64,000 bases of DNA, taken from assembly GCF_003945595.2 (NCBI RefSeq), contig NW_024104329.1, forward strand, positions 1,077,115 to 1,141,114. Reading direction: 5' to 3'. Every line of letters begins with the position of its first letter. Position 1 is the first letter of the stretch. The notes beneath the pieces are model-generated. The model saw nothing but the letters and a program-made list of their open reading frames with translations. It was not told the DNA's origin and made no database searches. Source of the DNA: Pipra filicauda. Its lineage: Eukaryota; Chordata; Aves; Passeriformes; Pipridae. Below are positions 35,901 through 46,427 of this stretch, piece by piece. Made by a program: the position numbers and the translations under genes.

Positions 35901-38859
35901 CTACCTTGCCCCTATATAAATATGCACATCCCATTCAGCACAATGATCTTATTCCTTTCTTAACTTTCACCCACAGTCCGCCAAGAATATCCTTTTATTG
36001 TGATGCTGAAAGTCATACTCTGCCTCCTTTGCTCAGATCTCTCCTTTTAGGGTGGATATCAACAGTGCTCCTCTTCTTTATTCCCAAATCCAGCACCCTC
36101 CAGGCACATAACAGGAGGAAAATTCTGAAACATGTCCCAGGGGACATCACCAGCAAGGACAGCTTGACTAATCGCAGTGATTAGACTAATGGGAGAAGAT
36201 GATCTCATTGAAACAACAGGACATTTGTCACATCCTACCCACCAGGAAAGGCCTGCTTCCTATCCCCAGGGCTGCTGTTTAGCTGCCATACAGAGCTTGT
36301 GCCCTGGCACTTCTGCCTGCAAGTGTTCCTGCAGCTCCTTCCTTGGCAGAGAAAACAGAAGAACCCCTGTGAGGCCTGGCTGCTGCAGTAAGGTGTCAAA
36401 CACACATCTGCTCTGAAACTCCATGGAAGACCCACTAAAGCCCCAGCAGGATACAGTACAATGATAGCAAATGGAATTAAGCACATCTGCTTTCTTCTGC
36501 CACACGCTTGCCTGTACATTCCCTACATGTAGCTATCTTCCTGGCTCCTCTTGGGTTGCCATGCTGCTTTCAAATGTTTCTTCTGCTACAGACAGCTTAG
36601 CTTCTCCTATTTCTGCCTGAGCTCAGCTTTGCAAAAAACCTTTTAAATATAAAGGCTTCCCAAAACATCTACTCCTCATCCACTTTCTTTCTGTCTTTTC
36701 CACCATCTCACTCCCATCCTAATTTCTTACTCTGCTCTGCCTGGATCTCTGTGAATCTCTCTCTGATTTATCCCAGTTGCTCAGCATGTTATGGGCTATC
36801 TCATGCTCACCTACTCCTTTGAAGTCAGACAATGGCTAAATGAAACATCTGTGTCTGACATCTCCTAATGCCCTCTGGCACTTAAAATTAATAGGAGAAA
36901 TGCATGTTTAGTATTGGCCACCTCCCAAAAGGCAGTAAGGCAATTGTTTTCAAATCATAACTGTTCGATCTGATAAAGCTTCATCTCCTCATTCAGTCGC
37001 CTTTTTTCTGACTGATATGCTTTGTCCACATATAGGTCTCTCTCTCCTTGATTTCCTTTACTAATCTCGGCTTTTTGATGGTTTATCGTTTTCCCTGATA
37101 AAAAATGACTTATCCAGTGTGCCCCACTGGGTAGCTTCCCATTCCAATGCATGATACTGCTCACAGCTTCCACACGAGCCTGTCCTTTGATGCAAGTCTG
37201 AGACGTGCTTTCAGCACATCACTGCACTTACTGAGCCTCATCCTTTCCATTTCTATAATAAATGCAAGTGCAACAGCTACAGAAGGGTTTTACGGCTTTT
37301 CTTTGTAATCTCACTTTAGTGGCATGCTAACTTTGCATGTTTACACTGTTTATTTTCTTCCAACACAGCATAAAGAGTGAAATTATACATTCCCAGAGGG
37401 GTTTTCTTTTGCTTATTACTTCCTTCTTTTAATGCATTTATTAGAGCTTCTGAATTAACAGTGGCAGATGCAGGCGAAGAAAGAAAATTTTAATTTTGCA
37501 AATTATAATGGATTACAATACATTAACACTACTGTAAAACCTACAAAGTGGAAGCACTCAAGGGATGTAGGAGCAATTAATGTAGTTAGTTTATTTACCT
37601 AAGTCTGGCACACTGTTAGGGCATTCAGAAGCAACTGAAATTCTGTTCACACAAGCAGAGCCATCAGGCTTCTTCAATATTGCACACAAATAGCCTGTTC
37701 AGGATTCAGGGGGACATCAGCTGCTTCAGGCAAAGGAAAACATGAAAATGTAAACTGAAATAGCAACTTTAAAAACATCTTTAAAACTTTAAAAACAGAT
37801 TGTCTCCATTAAAAGAGTGGGCAGGGATAAGATATTAGTAAGGTCATGGTATAAAGACAGTTCTCAGCTCTCAATTTCTGGTATTCTGAGAGATACTCTG
37901 TATAAGTTACAAATAATCTCATTTATCATATGCTTTTATCACTCTAAAACAAGAATTTACAGGAAGAAATAAGCTAAGGTAGGCATAGATGTCCACCCAA
38001 GTTAACATATATATAACCTAAGTGTGTAATTTCAAGGAAAAAAAATACTTAGAACCAAAGCTCACAAACATTAGGGTTGCGAGAAATCAGCAAATGCCTC
38101 ATTTAAATGCAATGGCAGTGTGTAACTCACGCAGCTGCCTCCTGCACATCTGAAACACTCATGTCTTCATCACCCCTGAATTCTGCACTTTGAACAAAGT
38201 CACAGCCTGCACATTGGAAACAAAAGGACTCAGCCCACTGAGTGTCCAGTTCTGCTTTAAGTAGCAATCACCATCTGAAAGACAGGGCAACTTTATAACT
38301 CCAAAAATTAAGCTGTTCCAAAACACGAGATTCACATGCATGTGGAATTCATCCTGTCCAAATGAAGGCAACAACTATGCTGAGAATTTAGTACCCTTAG
38401 TTGCAACTGGAATGGGTTCAACTAATGTCAAGTCAGACAGACGGCCTCAGCTGACAGCCAAAGGGACGAAGATGCCATCCCATACTATCAATGTATACCC
38501 TGGGAACTAATTTCTAACAAAACAACTCCAAGACTTCAGCTGGTAAAAATAAATTAGCAACAAAAATCAAGCCTCTCCTACACTGAAAAAGACAGCACAA
38601 CTTCAGTTGTGACCAGAGAGATACATGTTGTAATGGATTTATTACGGAATTCTGTTGATCTGAGAAAATGGTAAAACTAAAGTCTGGCAAAATGGACAAC
38701 TGAAACACTTGGATGTCTCGAGAATGACAAGGTACAGCAGAAACTTCCAGCAGCTGCAGTCACTAGCAGTACTTTTTTCTAGGTGCCACTAGGCATAGAA
38801 ACTCCAGCAGCAAGTAGACACTCCAGAATAAAACCAGGCAAAATTAGTCCTCGATGGCA
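29911..38859. other. Long featureless stretch
   Basis: Nearly 9 kb without a recognised gene. At 33540-33680 'CTCCACTGAAGTCTGTGGAATG' and 'AAAGTTAAGCATGTGCCTCAGG' resemble phrases from old amniote repeats, too weak to classify. A perfect 8-bp inverted repeat around an ATGCAAAT octamer sits at 31012-31031. Confidence 0.6.
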
Positions 38860-39254
38860 ACGTTCATCTTGAGCGTCGGACAAGAAGTCGAGGGGACGCA
38901 GCCAGGACAGCTGACCCCAAGTGACCAAAGGGATATCCCATAGTCCATGGTGCCATGCTCAGCAATAGTAGCTCAGGGGAAAGAGGATGAAGGAGAGCTG
39001 TTTGCTGTTCCAGCACTTGCCTTCCCAAGTAAGCATTTTGCCAGCTGGCCTACGGGAAAGGGCTAAACATCTGCCCGCTGACGGGAAATAGATCCTGATT
39101 TCATTTTGCTTGCACACAGAGCTTTGCTTCACTCAGACTGATATTTTCTCATTTTTGCAGTTCCAGTTCTCTCTCCCATCCCACTGGGGGAGCAGCAGGC
39201 AGTGAGCAATTGGTGAGTGGGTATTTAGTTGCTGGCCAGGGTCAAATCCCCACA
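38860..39254 (+). mobile_element. Solo LTR (bird ERV family), 5' part lost or diverged
   Basis: The block matches an LTR family common in birds. It has 'GACGCAGCCAGGACAGCTGACCCCAAGTGACCAAAGGGATATCCCATA' (38894 on), 'GCTCAGCAATAGTAGCTC' where a TATA-like element normally sits, and 'CTTCCCAAGTAAGCATTTTG'. 'CTCTCCCATCCCACTGGGGGAG' is near 39172, and the end is 'TAGTTGCTGGCCAGGGTCAAATCCCCACA'. The expected TGTCCTGG start was not found, so the 5' third is deleted or unrecognisable. No retroviral genes flank it. It is related to the LTR at 41.0-41.6 kb but lies in the opposite orientation. Confidence 0.8.
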
Positions 39255-41038
39255 TGCTGCCACTGTGTAATATATGTAATTTGACTTCAATGAACAATAT
39301 CAACTTAATTTACTGGATTTTCTCTTGTGATAAAGGATCATGGGCACACACAATATATCCATTAATGCGCTCACTTTTTCCATCTGCTTTCCTTACTGTG
39401 AATGTTCCACCTGTTTTACTTCCTGCTATGAGGTGATGGTTTGTTTTAATACTATGAACCTGGTTCAAATTGATTGACTTTCATTGCTTGATGCTACAGT
39501 GAAACTATAAAATCTCCTTTATTTCTCTTTTAGTGCTTATACAGAGCTATCTGGAAATTACTTTATTTTTAAATCTCATTTATATTATCCTACTTTCTAT
39601 TCAGAGGCTGTGCTGCATAGTTTGAGTTGAAACTACAAAAGAGAAAAGTCTCCAATTTTTCAGACTAATCAATAAAATGACAAGAAATATAAACATTTGT
39701 TTTAGGCAAAGGAATAAGGAAATCTTATCCACTTCCCAGTTTCACAGATCATATCACTACTCCTCATTACCCCAGAGGGAGTCTTCCCATTGGTCTTACA
39801 CTTTCTGCTACTTTCCTAACCAGATACAATTTTCCCTTTGCCTTTTCAGAAGTGTCTTAAATGTATGATTTTCAGAAACAAGTAGAGCAGTAATAGGTCT
39901 CTCTATTCTTCAAGTACAGTTTCAAACAGTTCAAGAAGTTCAACTTTCAAAAGTGCTACTTCCTTTCCATTAGTAAACCCTGTCTCATTAAAAAGATTCA
40001 GGTAAAGTGCCAAAATAGCTACACTTTTTTTTTTTTAAAAATGTCATCTTTGAGGCCCTCAATGACATTTAAGTTTGTTATTTCCACAAAATGTCTACCT
40101 CTAACTTTACATACTGCATTATCTTCATAAGTCTTATTCTAAGTGACTTTGGAAACCCATCATTAACATTTATAATTTATACAGCTCATTCAAAATTTTT
40201 ATCCACTGAGAATGTTTTCATCATTTTTAAAATGTCTTTGCAACGACTGACCCATGGCAGCCTGAGACTGAAATTTTATTTCCAACTAACATTCTTCTCT
40301 CATAAAAGGTGCCTGCAAATGTATCAGCCAAGTTGCTCCCTAAAACTCAGCTCCTGTATCATAACAGGGTTTGACAAACAAGTTGAATTGAACTTCTATT
40401 TCAGTATTTTAATACCAAAATAAAAAAACTTAATTAATCATATTTAATGGTAATTCTGTGAGCACTACCTTATACAAAAGTATTAAACAGCTGGACCAGA
40501 CATCCTACTGTAGTTATATAGCCAGTAAGACACTGACAAATGCTAAAAATTAAAGCAGCAAGGCCAGTTAGTAGAGTCAGCTAAATGTAACTTGCCATCC
40601 ATTAATGGGTTTAAACTCCATGAAGTCAGCGTGAGAGTCAGAAGTGACTCCAAAGAAATCACTGCACTATTGCTTACTGGTGTTATTTTTGTCACTTGCC
40701 TGTTCCTACATAAGCACCATCTCTTGGCTATGATGAAGTTCTGGCACATCCATTTGCAGTTTTCCCTGTTCTTGCCAATGCTCTGCCATCTCTGAATGGA
40801 TGCTGAGGCACAATACAAGACTGAGATGATCTCATTCCTCTGTTGAATGTTCAGTTCTGCAATTCCGATAATGACACTGCTAAAGTGTTAAGCCAGTTCC
40901 ATGATCTTCTATTAACCTAATGCAAGTTCTTTTAGTGACTTGATTCATACAAGCCACTTCAACCCTTGTTGAAGAACAGGGAAACTTCTTTTCAGGGAAA
41001 ACAAATTTGGGGCTGTTCATCATTTGTTGATGTAAGGA
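39255..41038. other. Spacer between two solo LTRs; no retroviral genes
   Basis: Although flanked by related LTRs, this 1.8 kb holds no gag, pol or env signal, and the LTRs point in opposite directions. It is host sequence, not a provirus interior. Confidence 0.75.
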
Positions 41039-41606
41039 TGTCATGGTTTAACCCCAGCTGGCAACTATGTCCCACACAGCTGCTTGTTCACTCCCACCTC
41101 TCCACTTTCCTGATGGAATGGGGAGGAGAATCAGTTAAAAAAAAAAAAATCAGAACTTGTGGGTTGTGAGAAGAACAGTTTGATAATTGAAACAAACTAA
41201 GATATTATAATAATACTAATCTCAATAATAATAATTGGAAAGGAGAAAGAGAGGAATAAAGCCCAAAAAACACAGGTGATGCACAACACAGTTGCGCATC
41301 CCACCACTGATCGATGCCCATCCCATCCCTCAGCAGTGATCGGTGTTTCTAGGCCAACTCCCTCCAGTTTCTATACTGAGTCTGATGTTCTGTGGTGTGG
41401 AACACCACAGTTGTCCTGGCCATGCTCCCTCCCAGCTCCTTGTGTACCTCCTCACCAGGAGAGCGGAGGAAATGAAAAGTCTTGCTTTAGAGTGAGCAGT
41501 ACTTAGCAACAACTAAAATATCAGAGTGTTATCAACAACCGTTCTCATACAGCACTTTATCAGCTACTGGGAAGAAAGTAACTCTACCTCAGCCAAAACC
41601 AGGACA
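41039..41606 (-). mobile_element. Solo LTR (bird ERV family), near full length
   Basis: On the plus strand it runs from TGTCATGGTTTAACCCCAGC to AGCCAAAACCAGGACA. The reverse complement therefore starts TGTCCTGGTTTTGGCT and ends with TAAACCATGACA, the usual ends of this family. Internal family blocks include 'ACTTAGCAACAACTAAAATATCAGAGTGTTATCAACAACCGTTCTCATACAGCAC' (41500-41554). 'CAGCTACTGGGAAGAAAGTAACTCTACCTC' and a run of AATAAT units are also present. The flanks AAGGA (41034-41038) and ATGGG (41607-41611) are only a weak candidate target duplication. No internal gag, pol or env sequence is present. Confidence 0.88.
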
Positions 41607-43129
41607 ATGGGCAAAAAAAACATAAAAGTATTCAGCAGTATTTCTCTCAGCCATAATGTAAGAAGGGGCTGATGGTTGAAAACGTGCTCTGCAAAACAGT
41701 TAATCATGCAAGGCACTTATGAGTGCCTTAGTCATCCTTCCTCAGTGTAAAGCATTCTTTCAGTTGACCCTGTGTTGAAAGCTTTCAATCCTGTGATAAT
41801 TTTTTTTTTAAGAGTAGAAGCAGGACAAAAAATTTGTGCAGGACATCAACAGATTTTGGATGAAAATGAAAGACATCCATTGTAATAAGGAACAGATTTC
41901 CAGCAGACAGCTCAGTAACTAAGTTGATGCAAACAAAATAAATTTTCTCTGAAAATACCCTCCTTATACATATTCTTAAGGTTTTACCATTCTCCCATAG
42001 GAGATGAGTTAAATCCTTCTGACTTCTGTGGAGGAAGGCCAAAGTTTGCAGTAGTTCAGAGAGCTGCACTTTGCTCCCTAGGAGTATGAAACTGTTATTC
42101 TCTTGAGAAAAGCTGCACACAAAATGAGTAATCAGAAGAGCAGAAGTCCTGGTTATTGTCCCATAACATTAAATACAGCGAAAACACAGCACAGTTATGT
42201 ATTACACACTACAGAGCCTGACATTTTCATTGCTAATGTCACCTACAGTTTAAGACTTTTTTCTCCATAAATCAAGCCGGATTTTTTTATCCCTTCAGAA
42301 AGAAGTCTAAAGGCTATATTTCACAAAACAGTATCATAGTTGTCACACACTAACCACATTCATTTAATAAAAAAAGAGAAGACTCTTTGGTCCACAAGCA
42401 AAAAGTCAGTCCTGAGCCAGATGCATCTCCTCCCTCAGTAATAACTCTGTGTTTATTCCCCTCTTTTTTTTTTTACTTCTAGTGTACTGCTAATTTAAAA
42501 CAAACAAATAAACAAACAAACACCTGAATAATTCTGAAAAACCTTATTTCATTCTATTTTTTTCTTTAAAATAAATTAGGAAGCAAAACTGATGACAAGT
42601 TCAGGAATAGTTTCTTTTCCTCAAAGCAAGCAAAGAGTGATTAAGGTGTAATGACTCTCCAGCTCCCTGCTGAAACCATCTCTATTAGTTCTCTCATGTA
42701 TCAATAATCCTGTGTTTACAAGACATGGAGGTGTTTTCATATTTCAGTCCAATTCTGGTAGATCGTTTCACAGCTCTTCCTTTACCTTTGTCTTTGCACT
42801 AAAATCACTGGATTTTTAGCCATTTCCAAGACACACAGCAGAGCAAACAGATAAAAGAAAACTCTAGAAGGTGGATACTAAAATAAATATTGACAGAGAA
42901 GGAAAGGGGAGAATATAGGGTTTTCTCAGAAACATTTGCTGAACATATAGGATTAAAATGGCTCAAAATTACTTTCCACCAAGAAACCTTGATCTCTCAT
43001 GTCTCTGCTTTACAGTCAGTTAGGACACAGGTCTGGACAGTTCACTGGGACCTCAAATGAGGAGGTTCACAGTGTGTTGGGTGAAGAACCTATGAGAGTA
43101 TCAGTACCAAATGTCTTACTAAAATAAAA
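41607..43129. other. Nothing recognised except a microsatellite
   Basis: AT-rich, with an AAAC repeat at 42.5 kb. The 111-codon minus-strand frame at 41785-42120 shows no known motif. Confidence 0.6.
42497..42521. repeat. (AAAC)n microsatellite
   Basis: AAACAAAC units with one AAAT variant, next to a preceding T-rich run. Simple sequence. Confidence 0.85.
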
Positions 43130-43775
43130 AAAAATTACATCCACTGCTTTCACTTCATCCACTAGGTGGGTGACCTTACCATACAAAGAGATCAAATTAG
43201 TTAAACAGGACTTTCCCTTTGTGAACCCATGTTGACTTTACCTGATGAGTGCATTATTCTTTAAATGCCTTTCAATAGTACCCAGTATAATTTTTTCCAT
43301 AGCTTTTTCCAGGAACTTGAGGGTAGATTAACAGGTCTGTAGTTCCCTGAATTTTCCCTCCTGCCCTCCTTGTAGACTGGAATAGCACTGGCTAGCTTCC
43401 AGTTAGCAGGGACCCACTCCCAGACTCCCAAGACCTTTGCTGGATAATAATGAGGGATCCTGCCACAACATCTACCAGCTCCTTTAGAATTCCAAGATGA
43501 ATCCCATCAGGTCCCATGGACTTTTAAACATTTAGTTGACACAGTTGGTCCCTTACAATATCAGTGTCTGTGAGCGGAAAGTCACTGTTCCCGCACTCGT
43601 GGTCCTCCAACTCAGGGGGTTGGGCAGTCCAAGGTCTATCAGTATTATTGTAGACTGAGGATGCCTCCACTTTTTCTTCATCCCTATTAGATCCAGAAAT
43701 TTCTTCTAATTCCTACAGAATAACTCATCAGTGCTTATACCCTGGCTGAGCTATCAGTATTAGCTATTCTCTGTA
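43130..43775 (-). pseudogene. CR1-type LINE ORF2 reverse-transcriptase fragment, decayed
   Basis: Read on the minus strand, the region encodes blocks of the CR1 reverse transcriptase. SMGPDGIHLGILKELVDV lies near 43430-43530, and a degraded GNYRPVNL-like block lies near 43330. QHGFTKGKSCLTNLISLYGK then HLVDEVKAVDV covers roughly 43145-43240. Stops and frameshifts break it between blocks, so it is not functional. Upstream on the same strand a glutamate-rich stretch (ELEDHECG) matches the linker before the reverse transcriptase. No CR1 3' UTR follows on the 43.1 kb side, so this copy ends inside the coding region. Confidence 0.82.
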
Positions 43776-45339
43776 ACAACTACTTTGTTTCCCATTCCCC
43801 TAATCCTTACACAGAAACGCCCAACCACATCATCACTAACTGGAATTGCACTAACCTGCAATCAAAACCCTCCCTTATGAATAATGCAGCACCACCACCT
43901 CGCCTGCCCTGCCTATTCTTTTTGAGCAAAGTGCTTCCTTGTCTGGCAGAGGCTATACACATGGCTCAGATGTTTCCTGTTGATCCAGGAACAGAACATC
44001 CTTGTTCAAAATCATGCAGGCATCGAGGAAATCATAGCATTAGATTTCAATTACATTTACTCATTTTGTGAGTGCCTTAATCTGCTTGCAAAATGAGATA
44101 CCTGATGCAAAGCCCTTCCCTAACTGTGTCCCTGGAACAACAGTGTCTAGTACAGTAGTGAGCTATAGCTGTCTTTGTAATCTACAGGATCAAAGGCTAA
44201 AAAGCTGACAGATTCTTACACAAACCCAAGAACACAGTGAGATATGCTTAATTCTAAAGATCACACAGTTTTTTTAGCATTCCAGATGCCCAAACTGTCT
44301 TTAGCAACTATGACAGGAAAGAAGGTACGGTTTGCAGAAGAAGCATCTGTTTAATCAGTCAACTCACTCACCTCCACTCTACCTACCAACATAGGTCATT
44401 CATTTCTTGCAGCTGCATCCCCAGATTTTAGTCCCTACACAACAGGAACAGCTCCTCAACATTGCACAGTATGAGTTACTAGTGAAAATCCATAACACCA
44501 GGAGCCAATACAGCTTTTAATCACAAACCTTCCACCCAAGCCCATTCTCGGAGAAACGCGAAGAAACCCAAAAAACCGAACTTTTTGGTTGTTGTTTAAA
44601 TCTTTTTTTAGTTGTTGCAGTGACTCCACTACTGATCTGCACTGGCTATTCCATATCTTGTAAATGTTTACCAACCCTCACAGGAAATCAGAAAAAAAAT
44701 ATGTACAACCACTTTTTAAACCACTGCACATAATCCTTTTCCAGGAATTCTCCCACGTATCACAAATTACTAGCCCTTTCCCTCTTTCTCTCATTCTGTA
44801 TTGTTAGTCCATTAACAACACAATGACTTTGTACCTCCTATATCCACATAAAAACTGCAATGAGCTGCCATACTCAAGAAGACTCAGAAGATGCTAAATA
44901 GTACAGCAAATTAAAGCCCATTATCAATGTCTGATCTCAACATTGAATTTGCTGGGGCACAATGCCTATCAGAAGAATTATCAAAGTGGCAGCAGACAGG
45001 ACTGGAGTCTTACTTTTTACCTAGAACTACTTCATGAAGGGTCTTTCTTTTATATCCATATTTTAAGTTCTGTTTCACTTTTTCAGTGTCACCTGCACCC
45101 ACAGTGATGCTGCATTTAAATTTCCAACTTGCAAGACAGGGCTTGAAAAACACCTTCCCCCATAGTGAGTAGGAGGTTTTTTCCTGCTGAAAACAGAGGA
45201 ATGTATTGAAACCAAAACATAATCTAAACTTCCACTGAATGCTGTTTTTTTCCCCATGGATTTGTCACATTTGTTTTGACTTTTAAATTAAAATATAATC
45301 TTGTAAAATGTCATTTTTAAAGCATTATTGGAATTTGAA
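43776..45339. other. Nothing recognised
   Basis: Unique-looking sequence between the CR1 reverse-transcriptase fragment and the nested CR1 pair. Short frames only. Confidence 0.6.
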
Positions 45340-45417
45340 ATCATAGAATGACAGAATCATTAAGGTTGGAAAAGACCTCCAAGACCACAGAGTCCAACTT
45401 TTGACCAAACACCACCC
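45340..45417 (-). mobile_element. Outer CR1, 3' terminal piece (interrupted)
   Basis: ATCATAGAATGACAGAATCA, then TTAAGGTTGGAAAAGACCTC and AGTCCAACTTTTGACCAAAC ACCACC, is the reverse complement of a CR1 3' end. The alignment breaks at about 45417 and resumes at 45716 with ATGTCAATTAAACC, exactly the next part of the same element. A second CR1 in the opposite direction separates the two pieces. Confidence 0.88.
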
Positions 45418-45711
45418 AGAGGGGACTCTTTGTCAGGAACTGTAGTGATAGGACAGGGAGTACTGGATACAAATTGAAGGAGGGCAAATTAAGGTTAGAT
45501 ATTAGGAAGAAATTTTTTACTGTGAGGGTGGTTAGACACTGGAATGGATTGCCCAGGGAAGCTGTGCATGCCCCATCCCTGGCAGTGTTCAAAGCCAGGT
45601 TGGATAAGGCCTTGAGCAACCTGGTCTAGTGGGAGGTGCCCTTGCCCAGCGCAGGCGGGGTTGTGACTTTAGGGTCCATTCCAACCCCCTTAACATTCTA
45701 TGATTCTATGA
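45418..45711 (+). mobile_element. Inner CR1 3' end, nested inside another CR1
   Basis: This sense-oriented copy starts 'AGAGGGGACTCTTTGTCAGGAACTGTAGTGATAGGACAGGG' and keeps 'GGTTAGATATTAGGAAGAAATTTTTTAC'. 'TGGAATGGATTGCCCAGGGAAGCTGTGCATGCCCCATCCC' and 'GCAACCTGGTCTAGTGGGAGGTG' follow, ending with ATTCTATGATTCTATGA at 45695-45711. That tandem tail is intact. It interrupts the outer CR1, so it inserted later. Confidence 0.9.
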
Positions 45712-45715
45712 CTTT

Positions 45716-45970
45716 ATGTCAATTAAACCACAGCACTAAGTGCCACGTCCAATTATTTCTTGAACACTTCCAGGAACGGTGACTCCATCCCTTTCCTGGG
45801 CAGCCCATGCCAATGCCTGACCATCCTTTCAGTGAAGAAATCTTTCCTGATGTCCCACCTGAACCTACCCTGGTACAGCTTTAGGCCATTTCCTCTTGTC
45901 CTGTTGCTAGTTGCTTGTGAGAAAAGGCCGATCCCCACCTTACTACAACCCCCTTTCAGATAGTTGTACA
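45716..45970 (-). mobile_element. Outer CR1, continuation after nested insertion
   Basis: From ATGTCAATTAAACCACAGCA it runs through 'CTTGAACACTTCCAGGAACGGTGACTCCATCC' and 'CTGGGCAGCCCATGCCAATGCCTGACCATCC'. 'GTGAAGAAATCTTTCCTGATGTCC', 'CATTTCCTCTTGTCCTGTTGCTAGTTGC' and 'CTACAACCCCCTTTCAGATAGTTGTA' follow. All are in the reverse CR1 order and continuous with 45340-45417. Similarity weakens after about 45970. The 72-residue minus-strand frame here is a by-product of the repeat. Confidence 0.9.
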
Positions 45971-46312
45971 TGTGGGGATATCACTGGGGACAAAATCCCT
46001 AGGGAGCACGTGCTTTCTTGTCCTCAGTGTAACTATGCAGTGGCAAATACGGCTTTTTGTAGGTAAACCTCTCATTTTGTCGTAGAAATTTGGTCTTTGA
46101 GGAACGTGATAGGCAGAATTAGCACACTTGCATGATTTCTTTTTGAGGCAGATTGCAACTGTTTACTCAGTCACAGCTCATGTTTTGACTTACCATACTG
46201 CTTACACCAAAGCCTGGCACATGCTGGGAGCAGCATCTTATTGGGCCAAAGCGAGAGCAACAGGTTTGCTGGAGGCAGGAAGAGAGAAGGGCCATTCTGC
46301 AGCTGTTCTTAC

Positions 46313-46427
46313 CTGCAGTGTGCACTATCACCTCTTGTAACTCTGCAGAGTACCTGCCTGGCAGTTTCTTCAAAATCTTCTGACAGAAACATCACAGACC
46401 CAGCTCCAAGCTGAGAAGTATAAAAAG
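46313..46427. promoter_or_regulatory. TATA-like box and overlapping splice-bounded segment
   Basis: TATAAAAAG (46419-46427) on the plus strand is a consensus-like TATA box. On the minus strand 46313-46410 is bounded by ACTTCTCAG and CTGCAG|GTAAGAAC, with one 98-bp open frame containing FLSEDFEETARQ. The two readings are mutually exclusive, and either may be chance. Confidence 0.12.

Noticed and set aside
36177..36519. Overlapping plus and minus frames in a GC-richer patch, cysteine-rich
   Set aside because: Both strands are open only because of composition. No signal peptide or known cysteine pattern was seen.
36955..37173. Minus-strand frame with a charged C-terminal half
   Set aside because: No consensus donor or acceptor at suitable positions and no recognised family. 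The lysine and glutamate richness comes from A-rich sequence.
39237..39250. tRNA B-box-like GGGTCAAATCCCC
   Set aside because: It is the 3' end of a solo LTR, with no A box or cloverleaf around it.
38860..41606. Two LTRs as ends of one provirus
   Set aside because: They are in opposite orientation and no retroviral coding sequence lies between them.
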